Below, one piece after another: positions 21,118 through 30,917 of a stretch of 64,000 bases of DNA. How positions within the stretch are numbered: position 1 is the stretch's first letter; each line of letters begins with the position of its first letter. Origin of the DNA: Achromobacter seleniivolatilans. Lineage in GTDB: Bacteria; Pseudomonadota; Gammaproteobacteria; Burkholderiales; Burkholderiaceae_B. A program made the translations under genes and the position numbers. The stretch covers positions 3,348,001 through 3,412,000 of the forward strand of contig NZ_CP132976.1 in assembly GCF_030864005.1 (NCBI RefSeq), given 5' to 3'. Under the pieces are notes generated by a model. It worked only from the letters and a program-made list of their open reading frames with translations. It made no database searches and was not told the DNA's origin.

Positions 21118-22221
21118 ATGCACCCTGCCCACCCCCTGCTTGCGGTCACGCATCCGGACCCCTATCCGTACTATGCCGCGCTGGCGCGCGAGCAACCGCT
21201 GTATTGGGATAAGACGCTGGGCCTGTGGGTAGCCAGCCATCCCACCGCCATTTCTGCCGTCATGCGTCATCCCGCCGCCCGCGTGCGGCCCTTGACCGAG
21301 CCCGTGCCGCGTGGTCTGTGCCCCGGCCCCGCAGGTGAACTGTTCAGCCGTTTTGTGCGCATGAACGACAGCCGCCTGCACACGCGCATAAAGACGTTGC
21401 TGATGGCTTATCTGCAAGCGCAAAGTCAGCAAGCCTGTACGCCTCAATGGCCCGCCATCACGCTATTGAGCGCGGTGCAGGCCGATCGATTTCTGTATGC
21501 TGCGCCCGTGCACGCGCAGGCCGCGTTTCTGGGACTGCCGGACCAATTGCACGCCGACTGCGCCGTGCAGATTCAGGCTTATCTGACGGCTCTTCCCGCC
21601 AACGCAAACGCGGATCTCATCGCAGCCGGACATACCGCTGCACTCACCCTGCAAGACCGTCTTGAATCCCACCTGCTCGCCGCAGAGGCCTCGCCCGCAC
21701 TGCGCCAGTTGCGTGACGATGGCGCACGCGATGGCATTCCCGCAGCGCTGCTCGCCGCGAACCTGGCGGGCCTGCTGTTCCAATCCTGCGAGGCAGGCGC
21801 CGGCTTATTGGGCAATGCGCTGATTCTGGCGGGCCGCCGCAGCCTGGACGCCAGCACAACGCCCGCCGCTGCCCGCACCGTGATCGACCACGTCGTACGT
21901 CATGACCCGCCGCTGCACAACACGCGGCGCTTCATGGGGAACGCCATAGAGATCCAGGGACAGCGCATCGAAGCCGGTCAGACCGTATTGCTGGTGCTGG
22001 CCGCAGCGGCCATGATCGAACCTGACAACGCCTGGACGTTCGGCGCTCACGGACACGCATGTCCTGGCCAAACGTTAGCGCGCAGCCATGCCGCCGACGC
22101 CCTGCTGCATCTATTGCATGCGGGCACTGACGCTCACGCGCTGGCATCTCATTTTCGCTATCGGCCGTTGCTCAATGCACGCGTGCCGCAGTTTGATTTT
22201 TCCAAGGACCACCAGCCATGA
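21118..22221 (+). CDS. Cytochrome P450-like protein with degenerate motifs
   Basis: A 367-residue protein with the P450 haem-thiolate loop FGAHGHACPG (Cys315 as axial ligand) and a C-helix-like NDSRLHTRIKTLL at about 83-95. Other hallmarks are altered: the I-helix, normally AGxET, reads QSCEAG (Glu225, then Ala226 in place of the proton-relay Thr), and the ExxR segment reads DHVVR, without the Glu. It is shorter than typical bacterial P450s (about 400). I start at ATG 21118, in frame with the weaker upstream region. Its stop overlaps the ABM-domain gene by four bases. It may bind haem without classic monooxygenation. Confidence 0.75.
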   Translation: MHPAHPLLAVTHPDPYPYYAALAREQPLYWDKTLGLWVASHPTAISAVMRHPAARVRPLTEPVPRGLCPGPAGELFSRFVRMNDSRLHTRIKTLLMAYLQAQSQQACTPQWPAITLLSAVQADRFLYAAPVHAQAAFLGLPDQLHADCAVQIQAYLTALPANANADLIAAGHTAALTLQDRLESHLLAAEASPALRQLRDDGARDGIPAALLAANLAGLLFQSCEAGAGLLGNALILAGRRSLDASTTPAAARTVIDHVVRHDPPLHNTRRFMGNAIEIQGQRIEAGQTVLLVLAAAAMIEPDNAWTFGAHGHACPGQTLARSHAADALLHLLHAGTDAHALASHFRYRPLLNARVPQFDFSKDHQP

Positions 22222-22562
22222 TCGCCGTGATATTTGAAGTCGAGCCCGCAAACGGCAACCCCGACCCTTACCTGCACATCGCCGCAGGCCTGATCGACGA
22301 ACTCAAGGCGATCGACGGTTTCATTTCCGTCGAACGCTTTCAGAGCCTGAGCAATCCCGGCAAACTGCTGTCCCTGTCATTCTGGCGCGATGAGGCGGCC
22401 GTCAAGCACTGGCGCTCGCTGGAATCGCACCGCCGCGCCCAGGAAGCGGGACGCGGCGGCGTGTTTCAAAACTATCGGCTGAGAGTGGCGCAAGTGCTGC
22501 GCGATTACGGCATGACGGAACGCGACGAAGCGCCCGCCGATAGCCGCAACCGGCACGGCTGA
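22218..22562 (+). CDS. Antibiotic biosynthesis monooxygenase (ABM) domain protein
   Basis: A 114-residue dimeric alpha+beta-barrel protein. The pattern of a first strand (IAVIFEVEP), a helix with IDELKAIDGFISVERFQS, then LLSLSFWRDEAAVKHWRSLESHRRAQEAG is typical of ABM/YgiN/HmoA-type proteins, which include haem-degrading and quinone-modifying monooxygenases. It overlaps the P450-like gene (ATGA), so the two are translationally coupled and probably act together. Activity is not assignable from sequence. Confidence 0.85.
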   Translation: MIAVIFEVEPANGNPDPYLHIAAGLIDELKAIDGFISVERFQSLSNPGKLLSLSFWRDEAAVKHWRSLESHRRAQEAGRGGVFQNYRLRVAQVLRDYGMTERDEAPADSRNRHG

Positions 22563-22577
22563 TCAATCACTGCAGGT

Positions 22578-23588
22578 TCAGGCCAAATGGCGCGCCACAG
22601 CCTGGATGACCCGCTGCACATCGCTCGCGGACACATCCAGGTGCGTCACCAGCCGCGTTGGGCCGCCGTAAACCGCACGCATCATGATGTCGTCCTTGCC
22701 CAGCGCAGCGGTCAGGGCTTCGCACCGCGACGGCTCAAACTCCACAAACAGCATGTTGGTGTCCTGGCTCAACACGCGCACGCCCGCAATGCCGCGCAGC
22801 CCAACGGCTAGCGCCCGAGCGTTTTCGTGGTCGTCGGCCAGCCGCTCCACATTGTTATCCAGAGCGTACAGGCAAGCTGCCGCCAGCACGCCGGACTGGC
22901 GCAGCCCGCCGCCCAGCATCTTGCGCCAGCGGCGCGCGCGGGCAATCAGCTCATCGCTACCTACCAGCACCGAGCCCACGGGCGCGCCCAAACCCTTCGA
23001 AAAGCAGATCGATACCGAGTCAAAAGGCTGGCACATATCCACTAACGGTTTGCCGCTGGCCACAGCTGCGTTGAACACACGAGCGCCATCCAGGTGCGTG
23101 CCCAGGCCTTGTTCACGCGCCCACGATGTCGCGGCCTGGATATAGCTGGCCGGGATCAGCTTGCCGTGAAACGTGTTTTCCAAGGCCAGCAATCGGGTAC
23201 GGGCAAAATGCGGATCGCCAGACGGTTTGACCGCCGCAGCCAGCTTATCCAGCGGCAACGAGCCATCTTCCGCGTGTTCGATGGGCTGGGGCTGAATGCT
23301 GCCCAGCACGGCCGCGCCGCCGCCTTCGTACTTATACGTGTGCGCCAATTGGCCCACCAGATACTCATCGCCCCGGTCGCAGTGCGCCATCAGCGCCGCC
23401 AGGTTGCTTTGCGTGCCGGACGGAAAGAACAGGCCCGCGGCCTTGCCCGCGCGTTCGGCCACGGCCTCTTGCAAACGTAGAACGGTGGGGTCGTCGCCCA
23501 TCACGTCATCGCCCAGCGGGGCGCTCACCATAGCCTGCAACATGGCGGCGGATGGCCGGGTGACGGTGTCGCTACGCAGATCGATCAT
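22578..23588 (-). CDS. ltaE: Low-specificity L-threonine aldolase
   Basis: A 336-residue PLP enzyme of fold type I that splits L-threonine and L-allo-threonine into glycine and acetaldehyde. MIDLRSDTVTRPSAAM at the N-terminus is diagnostic; the PLP lysine is Lys198 in FSKGLGAPVG, and the preceding LDGARVFNAA holds the cofactor aspartate. It is convergent with the ABM gene (15-base gap) and lies 30 bases downstream of the EamA-type exporter on the same strand, so exporter and aldolase may be co-transcribed. Confidence 0.93.
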   Translation of the reverse strand: MIDLRSDTVTRPSAAMLQAMVSAPLGDDVMGDDPTVLRLQEAVAERAGKAAGLFFPSGTQSNLAALMAHCDRGDEYLVGQLAHTYKYEGGGAAVLGSIQPQPIEHAEDGSLPLDKLAAAVKPSGDPHFARTRLLALENTFHGKLIPASYIQAATSWAREQGLGTHLDGARVFNAAVASGKPLVDMCQPFDSVSICFSKGLGAPVGSVLVGSDELIARARRWRKMLGGGLRQSGVLAAACLYALDNNVERLADDHENARALAVGLRGIAGVRVLSQDTNMLFVEFEPSRCEALTAALGKDDIMMRAVYGGPTRLVTHLDVSASDVQRVIQAVARHLA

Positions 23589-23618
23589 GGGAAATCCTTG
23601 ATTTGGAAAAGAGAAGAA

Positions 23619-24509
23619 TCAGGTGGCGCGCGCGGCCGGCGCCGCGCGGCTCACGACAAAGATGCCAGCCAAAATCAGCACCATGCCGCCCAACTCCCCC
23701 AAAGAGGGTTGTTCGGACAGAATCAGCCACGCCAGCAGCATGGCCACTACGGGCACGCCCAGGCTGGACAGACCGGCAATCGACGCAGGCACACGCCGCA
23801 CCACCTGCAGCCACAGCAACCAGCCGGCCGCCGTCGCAATGAACACGATGTAGGTCATGCCAGTCCACAGGGGCCAGCCCCATTGCGCAGTCATCTGCGG
23901 CACCAGGAAAGCCACGGGCGTCATGACCAGGCCGCCGAACAGCATCTGCCAAGCCGTGAATGTCATGACATCAGGCGCGTGACGGTCGAACATGCGCTTG
24001 GACAACACCGTGCCCACGCCCCAGCACAGGCCGCTGCCCAGGCCCAGCAGCACGGGACGGATATCGCCCAGGCCATTCCACGGTTCCACAAAACAAATGA
24101 GCCCGATCGCGGCCAGGCCAATGCCCACCCCATGGCGCGCAGTCGGCCGTTCACCCAACAGGCCCCACGCAAACAGCACCACCCAGAACGGCATGGTGTA
24201 GGCCATCAGCGACACCTTGCCCACGCCGCCCGACACCAGCGCGGTCTGCACAAAGCCTTGAAAGCCGGCGGTTTGCGTCAAGCCTATCAACAGGGTCAGC
24301 TTCCAGGGCGGCATGGCCAGCGGACGCCGCGTGGCAATGACCAGGGCGAACAACACCAGGCTGCCCACCACATACCGCAAGGCCACGAAGTCGAACGGAC
24401 CGATGTACGGCACGATCAGCTTCATCGCTATCCAACTGCCTGCCCAGACCAAGATGGTGCTGATCATCAGGGCAAGTCCTGTGCGATCGAAACTGCTGCT
24501 CACGTCCAT
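23619..24509 (-). CDS. EamA/DMT family transporter
   Basis: A 296-residue inner-membrane protein with ten hydrophobic segments and two EamA repeats (about 10-140 and 155-285), as in metabolite exporters such as RhaT, YdcZ and amino-acid efflux proteins. Charged loops are short and there is no signal peptide. It probably forms a unit with ltaE 30 bases downstream, which hints at amino-acid or small-metabolite export, an inference from position only. Confidence 0.88.
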   Translation of the reverse strand: MDVSSSFDRTGLALMISTILVWAGSWIAMKLIVPYIGPFDFVALRYVVGSLVLFALVIATRRPLAMPPWKLTLLIGLTQTAGFQGFVQTALVSGGVGKVSLMAYTMPFWVVLFAWGLLGERPTARHGVGIGLAAIGLICFVEPWNGLGDIRPVLLGLGSGLCWGVGTVLSKRMFDRHAPDVMTFTAWQMLFGGLVMTPVAFLVPQMTAQWGWPLWTGMTYIVFIATAAGWLLWLQVVRRVPASIAGLSSLGVPVVAMLLAWLILSEQPSLGELGGMVLILAGIFVVSRAAPAARAT

Positions 24510-24535
24510 GGCTCCGTATAGTTTTGGGCTGCAAT

Positions 24536-24579
24536 AAAGAAAAGACGCCCGGACCGGTAATAACCGGTGCGGGCGTCTG
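24536..24579 (-). terminator. Strong terminator after acs
   Basis: A long inverted repeat AGACGCCCG-x-ACCGGT / ACCGGT-x-CGGGCGTCT with an AATA loop and one G-G mismatch, followed on the minus strand by TTTTCTTTATT. It lies 50 bases past the acs stop and ends acs transcription before the exporter gene. Confidence 0.93.
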
Positions 24580-24632
24580 ACATTATGCTCCCGTCGCGCT
24601 GCAATCCGCCGGCCGCATACGGCCGGTTGCGA

Positions 24633-26612
24633 TTACAGGGGCTTGGACAGCTGATCCAGAATCGCGGGATTCTCCAGCGTGGAAACGTCCTGCGTCACTT
24701 CCTCGCCCTTGGCGACCACGCGCAGCAGGCGGCGCATGATCTTGCCCGAACGCGTCTTGGGCAAGTTGTCGCCAAAGCGGATGTCCTTGGGTTTGGCGAT
24801 GGGGCCGATTTCCTTGGCCACCCAGTCGCGCAATTGCTTGGCGATGGCTTGCGCCTCGTCACCTTCAGGGCGCGCGCCCTTGAGCACGACAAACGCCACC
24901 ACGGCCTCGCCCGTCGTATCGTCCGGACGGCCCACCACGGCGGCTTCCGCCACCAACTCATGCGCCACCAACGCCGATTCGACCTCCATGGTGCCCAGGC
25001 GGTGCCCCGACACGTTCAACACGTCGTCGATACGGCCCATGATCCAGAAGTAGCCGTCCGCATCACGCTGCGCGCCATCACCGGCCAGGTAGTAGCCGCG
25101 CAGCTCTGGCGGGAAATAGCTCTTCTTGAAGCGTTCCGGGTCGCCCCAGATGTTGCGGATCATGGCGGGCCACGGACGCTTGATGACCAGGAAACCGCCA
25201 TTGCCCTTTTCGACGTCGCCCCCGGTTTCATCCACGATGGCTGCGGCAATGCCCGGCAGCGGCAAGGTGCAAGAACCCGGCTTGGTCGGGGTCGCGCCCG
25301 GCAACGGCGTGATCATGTGGCCGCCGGTTTCCGTTTGCCACCACGTGTCCACAATCGGGCAGCGTTCGCGGCCGATGTTCTTGTGATACCAGATCCATGC
25401 TTCCGGATTGATCGGTTCACCCACCGTGCCGATGATGCGCAGGCTGTCCAGATCGTAGTTCTTCGGATGCGCCTCGGGCGCCGCTTCGGCCGCCTTGATC
25501 AGCGAACGGATGGCGGTCGGCGCGGTGTAGAACGTCGTGACCTTGTGACGCGCAATCATGTCCCAGAAACGGCCAGCGTTCGGGTAAGTTGGCACGCCTT
25601 CGAACACGACCTGGGTCAGACCCGCCGCTAGCGGGCCATAGGTAATGTAGGTGTGGCCGGTCACCCAGCCCACGTCGGCCGTGCACCAGTAGACGTCATC
25701 GCGGCGGGCGTCAAACGTCCACTTCACCGTCAGCAGCGCCCACAGCAGATAGCCGGCGGACGAGTGCTGCACGCCCTTGGGCTTGCCAGTGGAACCCGAG
25801 GTGTAAAGAATGAAAAGCGGGTGTTCGGCATTGACCGGCACGGGTTCGCAGGTGTCGGGCTGACCGGCCTCGACATCGTGCATCCACAGGTCGCGGCCTT
25901 CGTTCCACTTCACATTGCCGCCGGTGCGGCGGTACACGATGACCTTGGCGATGGCTTCGCAGCCGCCCATCGCGATGGCATCTTCAACGGCGGGCTTGAG
26001 CGGAATGGTCTTGCCGCCGCGCACTTGCTCATCAGCGGTGATGACCAGCGATGCGCCCACGTCCACGATGCGCTCTTGCAGGCTCTTGGCCGAAAAGCCG
26101 CCGAACACCACCGAGTGCGTCACGCCCAAGCGCGCGCAGGCCTGCATGGCCACCACGGCTTCGATCGACATGGGCATGTAGATGATGGCCCGATCGCCCT
26201 TCTTGTAGCCCAATGCCGTCAGACCATTGGCGAAGCGGCACACACGCGCCAGCAGTTCGCGGTAGCTGACCTTGTTCACCGTACCGTCGTCGCCTTCAAA
26301 AATGATGGCGGTCTTGTCGGCATTGCCGTTGGTCAGGTGCACATCCAGACAGTTGGCGGACACGTTCAGTTCGCCATCGCCGAACCAGCGGTAGAACGGC
26401 GCGTCGGATTCGTCCAGCACTTGCGTGAACGGCTTGGTCCATTGCAGATTGTCGCGGGCCTGGCCAGCCCAGAAACCGTCGAAATCATTTTCGACTTGGG
26501 CGCACAGCGCGTTGTAGGCCTCCATACTGGGAATCGCCGCGCCCTGGGCCACGCGCTCGGGCGGCGGGAAGACACGGGTTTCTACCAGTACAGACTCAAT
26601 AGCATTCGACAT
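24633..26612 (-). CDS. acs: Acetyl-CoA synthetase
   Basis: A 659-residue AMP-forming acetate-CoA ligase. The P-loop-like [11 protein letters not shown] motif is near residue 270, the adenylation motifs WWQTETGG and [31 protein letters not shown] follow, and the C-terminal [14 protein letters not shown] contains the conserved lysine that is acetylated by Pat-type enzymes in other bacteria. Cytoplasmic; feeds acetate into central metabolism. It stands alone on the minus strand, with a 384-base region upstream and a strong terminator downstream. Confidence 0.97.
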   Translation of the reverse strand: MSNAIESVLVETRVFPPPERVAQGAAIPSMEAYNALCAQVENDFDGFWAGQARDNLQWTKPFTQVLDESDAPFYRWFGDGELNVSANCLDVHLTNGNADKTAIIFEGDDGTVNKVSYRELLARVCRFANGLTALGYKKGDRAIIYMPMSIEAVVAMQACARLGVTHSVVFGGFSAKSLQERIVDVGASLVITADEQVRGGKTIPLKPAVEDAIAMGGCEAIAKVIVYRRTGGNVKWNEGRDLWMHDVEAGQPDTCEPVPVNAEHPLFILYTSGSTGKPKGVQHSSAGYLLWALLTVKWTFDARRDDVYWCTADVGWVTGHTYITYGPLAAGLTQVVFEGVPTYPNAGRFWDMIARHKVTTFYTAPTAIRSLIKAAEAAPEAHPKNYDLDSLRIIGTVGEPINPEAWIWYHKNIGRERCPIVDTWWQTETGGHMITPLPGATPTKPGSCTLPLPGIAAAIVDETGGDVEKGNGGFLVIKRPWPAMIRNIWGDPERFKKSYFPPELRGYYLAGDGAQRDADGYFWIMGRIDDVLNVSGHRLGTMEVESALVAHELVAEAAVVGRPDDTTGEAVVAFVVLKGARPEGDEAQAIAKQLRDWVAKEIGPIAKPKDIRFGDNLPKTRSGKIMRRLLRVVAKGEEVTQDVSTLENPAILDQLSKPL

Positions 26613-26996
26613 GATCTTGTCTCCAATCGGTGATTTTGTTGTTTATGCCGCTGTTTTGCTTTGGCCGCCACGCTACCGCCCCACTTTGTGGGCGCCGCGC
26701 GGGAACACTTTTCTTATCTACCCGCCACCGTATCGCCACGCTCTTACGGGCACCTTACGCAAAATGCGGGCCGGAGCCCGCACACCCATATGAACGCAAC
26801 AAGCTGGCAGCGCCGGGCAAAAGCAAAACCGCCGGACGGGCGCAAACTCTTGCGGCACAAACTGGCAAACAACGCGCCTGCATAGCAGTGCAAAGCAATG
26901 AACATCAGTCATCAAGCATGACGCTCGATGACTGAAGGACAGTTCATAAGGATAGCAGCCCAATTGCACGCGCGGCAGCCTGCGGCTTGCGTCTGA
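26613..26996. other. 384-base non-coding gap upstream of acs
   Basis: I see no gene. It separates the end of the prpE operon from acs, both on the minus strand. It should hold the acs promoter, and near 26905 it contains a 9-bp inverted repeat (listed separately). Confidence 0.5.
26905..26935. repeat. 9-bp inverted repeat in the acs upstream region
   Basis: TCAGTCATC and GATGACTGA are perfect complements separated by 13 bases. On the minus strand this is about 60 bases beyond the stop of the UMF1-type gene, so it could be a terminator stem without a U-tract, or a protein-binding dyad about 290 bases upstream of acs. Confidence 0.4.
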
Positions 26997-28340
26997 TCAG
27001 ACCGCCGGACGGCGAGCCAGCCCGCGTTTCATATCAACGCGCGACAAAAGGATGAGGCCGCCCACGAAGAACAGGCCGGTCACCAGGATGGCCAGGCGGT
27101 GGTCGCCGTGGGTGACCCAAGTCACCATGCCGTAGGTCAGCGGACCAATCACCGCAGCCAGTTGCACGGCGAAGGTCCACAGCGAGAAGAACTCCGCCAG
27201 ACGCCCAGCGGGCGCCAGCGCGCCCGTCATCGCGCGGCCAGCGCTTTGCGAGGTGCCCATGCACAGACCTGCCAACGTGGCGGCCACCCAGAACACAGGC
27301 GCGGTCGTCGCCGCGTACGCGACCAGCACCATGGCGATCCAGCCACACAACGTGATGGCCAGCGCGGGTTTGTGGCCCAGGCGGTCTTGCACATAACCGA
27401 AAGAGAACGCGCCTGCTGCGGCTGCGATGTTTACGGTGAACACCAGCAGCATGACCTGCGGGGTCGTGAAGCCCATGACCTCAGACGCATAGACAGCAGC
27501 CAATACGATCACAACCGAGATGCCCGCCTGATAGCAGGCAATACACATCAGCAGCCGGCGAAATTCCGGAAAGTGCTGACCAGTATCGCGCCAGGCGTAG
27601 GCCAGGCGCTTGAGCATGTGCAGCGCTTCCGGTTTATCTGCGCGGGGCCGCGTGCGCTCACGCAGCATGAAGAAGGATGGCAAAGCCGCCAGCGCAAAAA
27701 CCGCGCAGGTCACCACCACGACCCACGGCACGAAGTGTTCCGCGGTCATGCCGCGAGCCTCCGCCAGCGTCACCACAACCAGCGACAAACCCAGCGTGAG
27801 CATGCCGCCGAAATAGCCGAAGCTCCAGCCCCAACCCGACACGCGGCCCAGCGCTTCGGGCCGGGCCAGTTCAGGCAGAAACGCGGCCACCACGGACTCC
27901 CCCACGCAGTAGCAGTAGTTCGACACCACGATGGCCGCCAATGCCAGCCAGACGTCGCCGGGACCCGCCTGCGTCAGCACCAGGGTGGCGGCAACGCAGC
28001 CGATTGTGCTGGTGTAGAGCAGACGCCGCTTGCTGCCCCGGGCATCCGCGCGGGCGCCCAGCGTGGGCATCGTCAACATGATGATCAGGTAGGACAGCGA
28101 CAACGCCGCCGTCCAGGCCAGCGTGGCCCACGGGGCGCGCCCGGCGACCACACCAACGAAATAAGTGCTGAACACCGCCGTGAGAATCACGGTGGTGTAG
28201 CCGGAATTCGCGAAGTCATACATAGCCCAGGCCCAGACCTCGCGTTTGGCCACGCCGGGGTTCAAGGGGCTTGCGCGCCCTGCCCCGGCGTTCGGCGCGG
28301 AACCGTCAGGCGACGATTCCGGCAGTTGCGCGTGACTCAC
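26997..28340 (-). CDS. MFS transporter, UMF1/Atg22-like family
   Basis: A 447-residue membrane protein with about twelve transmembrane helices. The opening VWAWAMYDFANSGYTTVILTAVFSTYF is diagnostic for the Atg22-like (UMF1) branch of the major facilitator superfamily, and LGARADARGSKRRLLY is the MFS loop-2 motif. Substrate is unknown; relatives efflux amino acids from yeast vacuoles. Its start overlaps the stop of the HbpS/GlcG-like gene by four bases, so it is made with prpE. It may move a carboxylate or amino acid related to propionate metabolism (inference). Confidence 0.88.
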   Translation of the reverse strand: MSHAQLPESSPDGSAPNAGAGRASPLNPGVAKREVWAWAMYDFANSGYTTVILTAVFSTYFVGVVAGRAPWATLAWTAALSLSYLIIMLTMPTLGARADARGSKRRLLYTSTIGCVAATLVLTQAGPGDVWLALAAIVVSNYCYCVGESVVAAFLPELARPEALGRVSGWGWSFGYFGGMLTLGLSLVVVTLAEARGMTAEHFVPWVVVVTCAVFALAALPSFFMLRERTRPRADKPEALHMLKRLAYAWRDTGQHFPEFRRLLMCIACYQAGISVVIVLAAVYASEVMGFTTPQVMLLVFTVNIAAAAGAFSFGYVQDRLGHKPALAITLCGWIAMVLVAYAATTAPVFWVAATLAGLCMGTSQSAGRAMTGALAPAGRLAEFFSLWTFAVQLAAVIGPLTYGMVTWVTHGDHRLAILVTGLFFVGGLILLSRVDMKRGLARRPAV

Positions 28341-28744
28341 AGGCCCAGCGCGGCGATGCCTGCTTGCGCGATCAGCACGTCTTCGGTCGACTTCACGCCC
28401 GACACGCCAACCGCGCCCACCACATGGCCGTTGACCGTGACCGGCACGCCGCCTTCCAGCATGCCTTCGATCAGCGGAGCCGACAGGAAGGACACGCGGC
28501 CGTTGTTGATCATTTCTTCGTAGATACGCGATTCACGGCGGCCCAGCGCGGCGGTCTTCGCCTTGGCGGGCGCGATGTGCGCCGAGATGGGGGCGGCATC
28601 GTCCAGACGCAGCAAGCCAAGCAGGTGGCCGCCGTCGTCAACCACCGAAATGGTGACGGCCCACTTGTTCTGCACGGCGTGTGCTTCGGCCGCGGCGAGG
28701 ATCTTCTTGACGTCTTCGGCGCTCAGCACGGGTTTGGTATTCAT
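28337..28744 (-). CDS. GlcG/HbpS family protein
   Basis: A 135-residue protein of the GlcG/HbpS family, octamer-forming alpha/beta proteins, of which HbpS binds haem and GlcG sits in the glycolate operon. Typical elements are LSAEDVKKILAAAEAHAV, VTISVVDDGGHLLGLLRLDDA, the central AKAKTAALGRRES and GGVPVTVNGHVVGAVGVSG. It is sandwiched between prpE and the UMF1-type transporter with ATGA overlaps on both sides. A cofactor or accessory role in propionate or hydroxy-acid metabolism is conceivable but not shown. Confidence 0.87.
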   Translation of the reverse strand: MNTKPVLSAEDVKKILAAAEAHAVQNKWAVTISVVDDGGHLLGLLRLDDAAPISAHIAPAKAKTAALGRRESRIYEEMINNGRVSFLSAPLIEGMLEGGVPVTVNGHVVGAVGVSGVKSTEDVLIAQAGIAALGL

Positions 28745-30630
28745 TGCAGCGACTCCTTGATCTGTTCCAGGGCGGTTGGGTCTTCAATGGTCGTCAGGTC
28801 TCCGGGATCGCGTCCTTCGCATACCGCGACGATCGCACGGCGCAGCACCTTGCCGGATCTGGTCTTGGGCAATGCGCCCACAAACCGGATTCTGGCGGGC
28901 CTTGCCACGGCTCCCAGCTGATCTTCCACCAGCCGCATGATATCGCCTTCCAGCTGCTTTGCCCCTTCTGGCGTCTCGGCCGCCGCTGGATTCTTCAATA
29001 CCGCGAAAGCCATGGCCACCTGCCCCTTCAGAGCATCGGCCACACCCACCACCGCGCATTCCGCGATTCCACTGTGGCTATTGACCGATTCTTCGATCTC
29101 GCGGGTGCCCAGACGGTGGCCGGCCACGTTGATCACGTCGTCGGTGCGGCCCAGGATGAACCAATAACCGTCAGCGTCCACGCGCCCCCAATCAAAGGTC
29201 GAATACACCTGCCGCCCTGGGATGGACGTGAAGTAGGTCTGTACAAAACGCGCATCGTCGCCCCAGATGGTGGACATGGCGCCCGGCGGCAGCGGCGGCA
29301 CAATGGCGACCACGCCCTTCTCGTCGGGACCCAGATCTTCGCCAGTGGATTCGCTGACGATGCGGGCATCAAAGCCATAGACTGGAAAGGACGGACTGCC
29401 GAAGCGGGTTGGCACGTTTTCCACACCCGGTTGAGCCGACAAAATGGGCCAGCCCGATTCGGTCTGCCAATAGTTATCGATGATGGGCTTGCCCAGGCCA
29501 TCGGAAATCCATTGCGCAGTCGGTTCGTCCAGCGGTTCACCCGCCAGATAGACCGCGCGCAGAGATCCCAGGTCATGTTGTTTAAGCAACGCCGGGTCCT
29601 GGCGCTTCAATACCCGCACGGCGGTGGGCGCCGAGAACAGTGTGTTCACGCCGTACTGCTCGACCAGCTTCCACAGAATGGCGCCGTCGGGGCGCACGGG
29701 CGTGCCTTCGTACAGCACCGTGGCCTGCCCGCCGATGAGGGGGCCGTAGACAATATAGGAGTGCCCCACCACCCAGCCGATGTCGCTCGTGCAGAAAAAG
29801 GTGTCACCCGCCCGGCCGTTGAACAGATATTCCATGGACGAGGCCAAGGCAACCGCGTAGCCGCCCGTGTCGCGCTGCACGCCCTTGGGCTTGCCGGTCG
29901 TACCTGACGTGTAGAGGATGTAACTTGGCTCCGACGATTCCAGCCACTCTACGGGCACCCGGGCGCCGTGATGGCGCGCGCGCAATGTCGCGTAATCCAG
30001 GTCTCGCCCGGCAACCGGCTCGAAGGGAGCCAAACCACGGTCAAACACAACGACAGACGCTGGCGGCGTTTTGGCAAGGGCCAGCGCGCGATCCAGCAGC
30101 GGTTTGTAAGGTACGACCTTGCCGGCGCGCGACCCGCCATCGGTGCAGACCACCACTTTGGGCGCCGCGTCGTCAATGCGCTGGGCCAGATTGACTGATG
30201 CAAAGCCTCCAAACACCACGGAATGCACCGCGCCGATCCGGGCGCAGGCCAGCATGGTGAATACCGCTTCCGGCACCATGGGCATGTACAGCAGCACCCG
30301 GTCGCCGCGGCCCACACCCAGTTCTTTGAGCATCGCGGCCGCCGCATTGACCTCTTCATAGACGTCTTGACGGGTGTAGACGTGCTCGCGGTCAACCTCG
30401 GTCGATACCCAGATCAGCGCGGCTTTGTCGGCCTGCGTGGGCAGCCATCGGTCTACCGCGTTGTAGCAAAGATTGGTCGTGCCGCCCACAAACCACTTGG
30501 CGAATGGCGGGCGGGAGAAATCCAGCACAGACTCAAAAGGCGTGTCCCAATGCACCCGCCCCGACTCCTCGCGCCAGAACGCGTCGCGGTCATGGACCGA
30601 GCGGTAATGGAAATCCCGGGTTTTTTGCAT
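28741..30630 (-). CDS. prpE: Propionate-CoA ligase
   Basis: A 629-residue AMP-forming acyl-CoA synthetase nearer PrpE than Acs: FVGGTTNLCYNAVDRWLP at the N-terminus, [18 protein letters not shown] as the nucleotide loop, NYWQTESGWPI, and RTDDVINVAGHRLGTREIEE. The C-terminal lysine motif PKTRSGKVLRRAI is intact. It converts propionate to propionyl-CoA. AGGAG precedes the ATG. First of three overlapping genes; no 2-methylcitrate genes are nearby. Acetate or butyrate could also be accepted. Confidence 0.92.
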   Translation of the reverse strand: MQKTRDFHYRSVHDRDAFWREESGRVHWDTPFESVLDFSRPPFAKWFVGGTTNLCYNAVDRWLPTQADKAALIWVSTEVDREHVYTRQDVYEEVNAAAAMLKELGVGRGDRVLLYMPMVPEAVFTMLACARIGAVHSVVFGGFASVNLAQRIDDAAPKVVVCTDGGSRAGKVVPYKPLLDRALALAKTPPASVVVFDRGLAPFEPVAGRDLDYATLRARHHGARVPVEWLESSEPSYILYTSGTTGKPKGVQRDTGGYAVALASSMEYLFNGRAGDTFFCTSDIGWVVGHSYIVYGPLIGGQATVLYEGTPVRPDGAILWKLVEQYGVNTLFSAPTAVRVLKRQDPALLKQHDLGSLRAVYLAGEPLDEPTAQWISDGLGKPIIDNYWQTESGWPILSAQPGVENVPTRFGSPSFPVYGFDARIVSESTGEDLGPDEKGVVAIVPPLPPGAMSTIWGDDARFVQTYFTSIPGRQVYSTFDWGRVDADGYWFILGRTDDVINVAGHRLGTREIEESVNSHSGIAECAVVGVADALKGQVAMAFAVLKNPAAAETPEGAKQLEGDIMRLVEDQLGAVARPARIRFVGALPKTRSGKVLRRAIVAVCEGRDPGDLTTIEDPTALEQIKESLQ

Positions 30631-30749
30631 TTTTGTCTCCTGTTATCGTTTATGCGCCTTAAGGCTGATTGATTTCTTGTTGAATCTTTTGGTTATTTTG
30701 GTTGGCGAACCTTGCACGAGGCTTGCCGCAAATCAAAAAGTTCTTCCAG

Positions 30750-30770
30750 ATGTCCACGCTGCATGGACAT
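30750..30770. promoter_or_regulatory. Inverted repeat between prpE and the NlpC/P60 gene
   Basis: ATGTCCA-N7-TGGACAT, a perfect 7-7-7 dyad, 120 bases upstream of prpE and about 148 bases upstream of the divergent lipoprotein gene. It looks like an operator; the binding protein is unknown. Confidence 0.5.
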
Positions 30771-30917
30771 TCACGGCTGTTTTGTCACTAACCCGTCGTG
30801 AAAGTTTGGTAGAATCCCCGCGAAGTTGTAGATAATTGTTGATTTTGCTGACATCTCGGCCTGATCCGCGACTAATCCCGTGGTTTTTGCTGTCATCAGC
30901 GAGTCATCCACAGGCCA

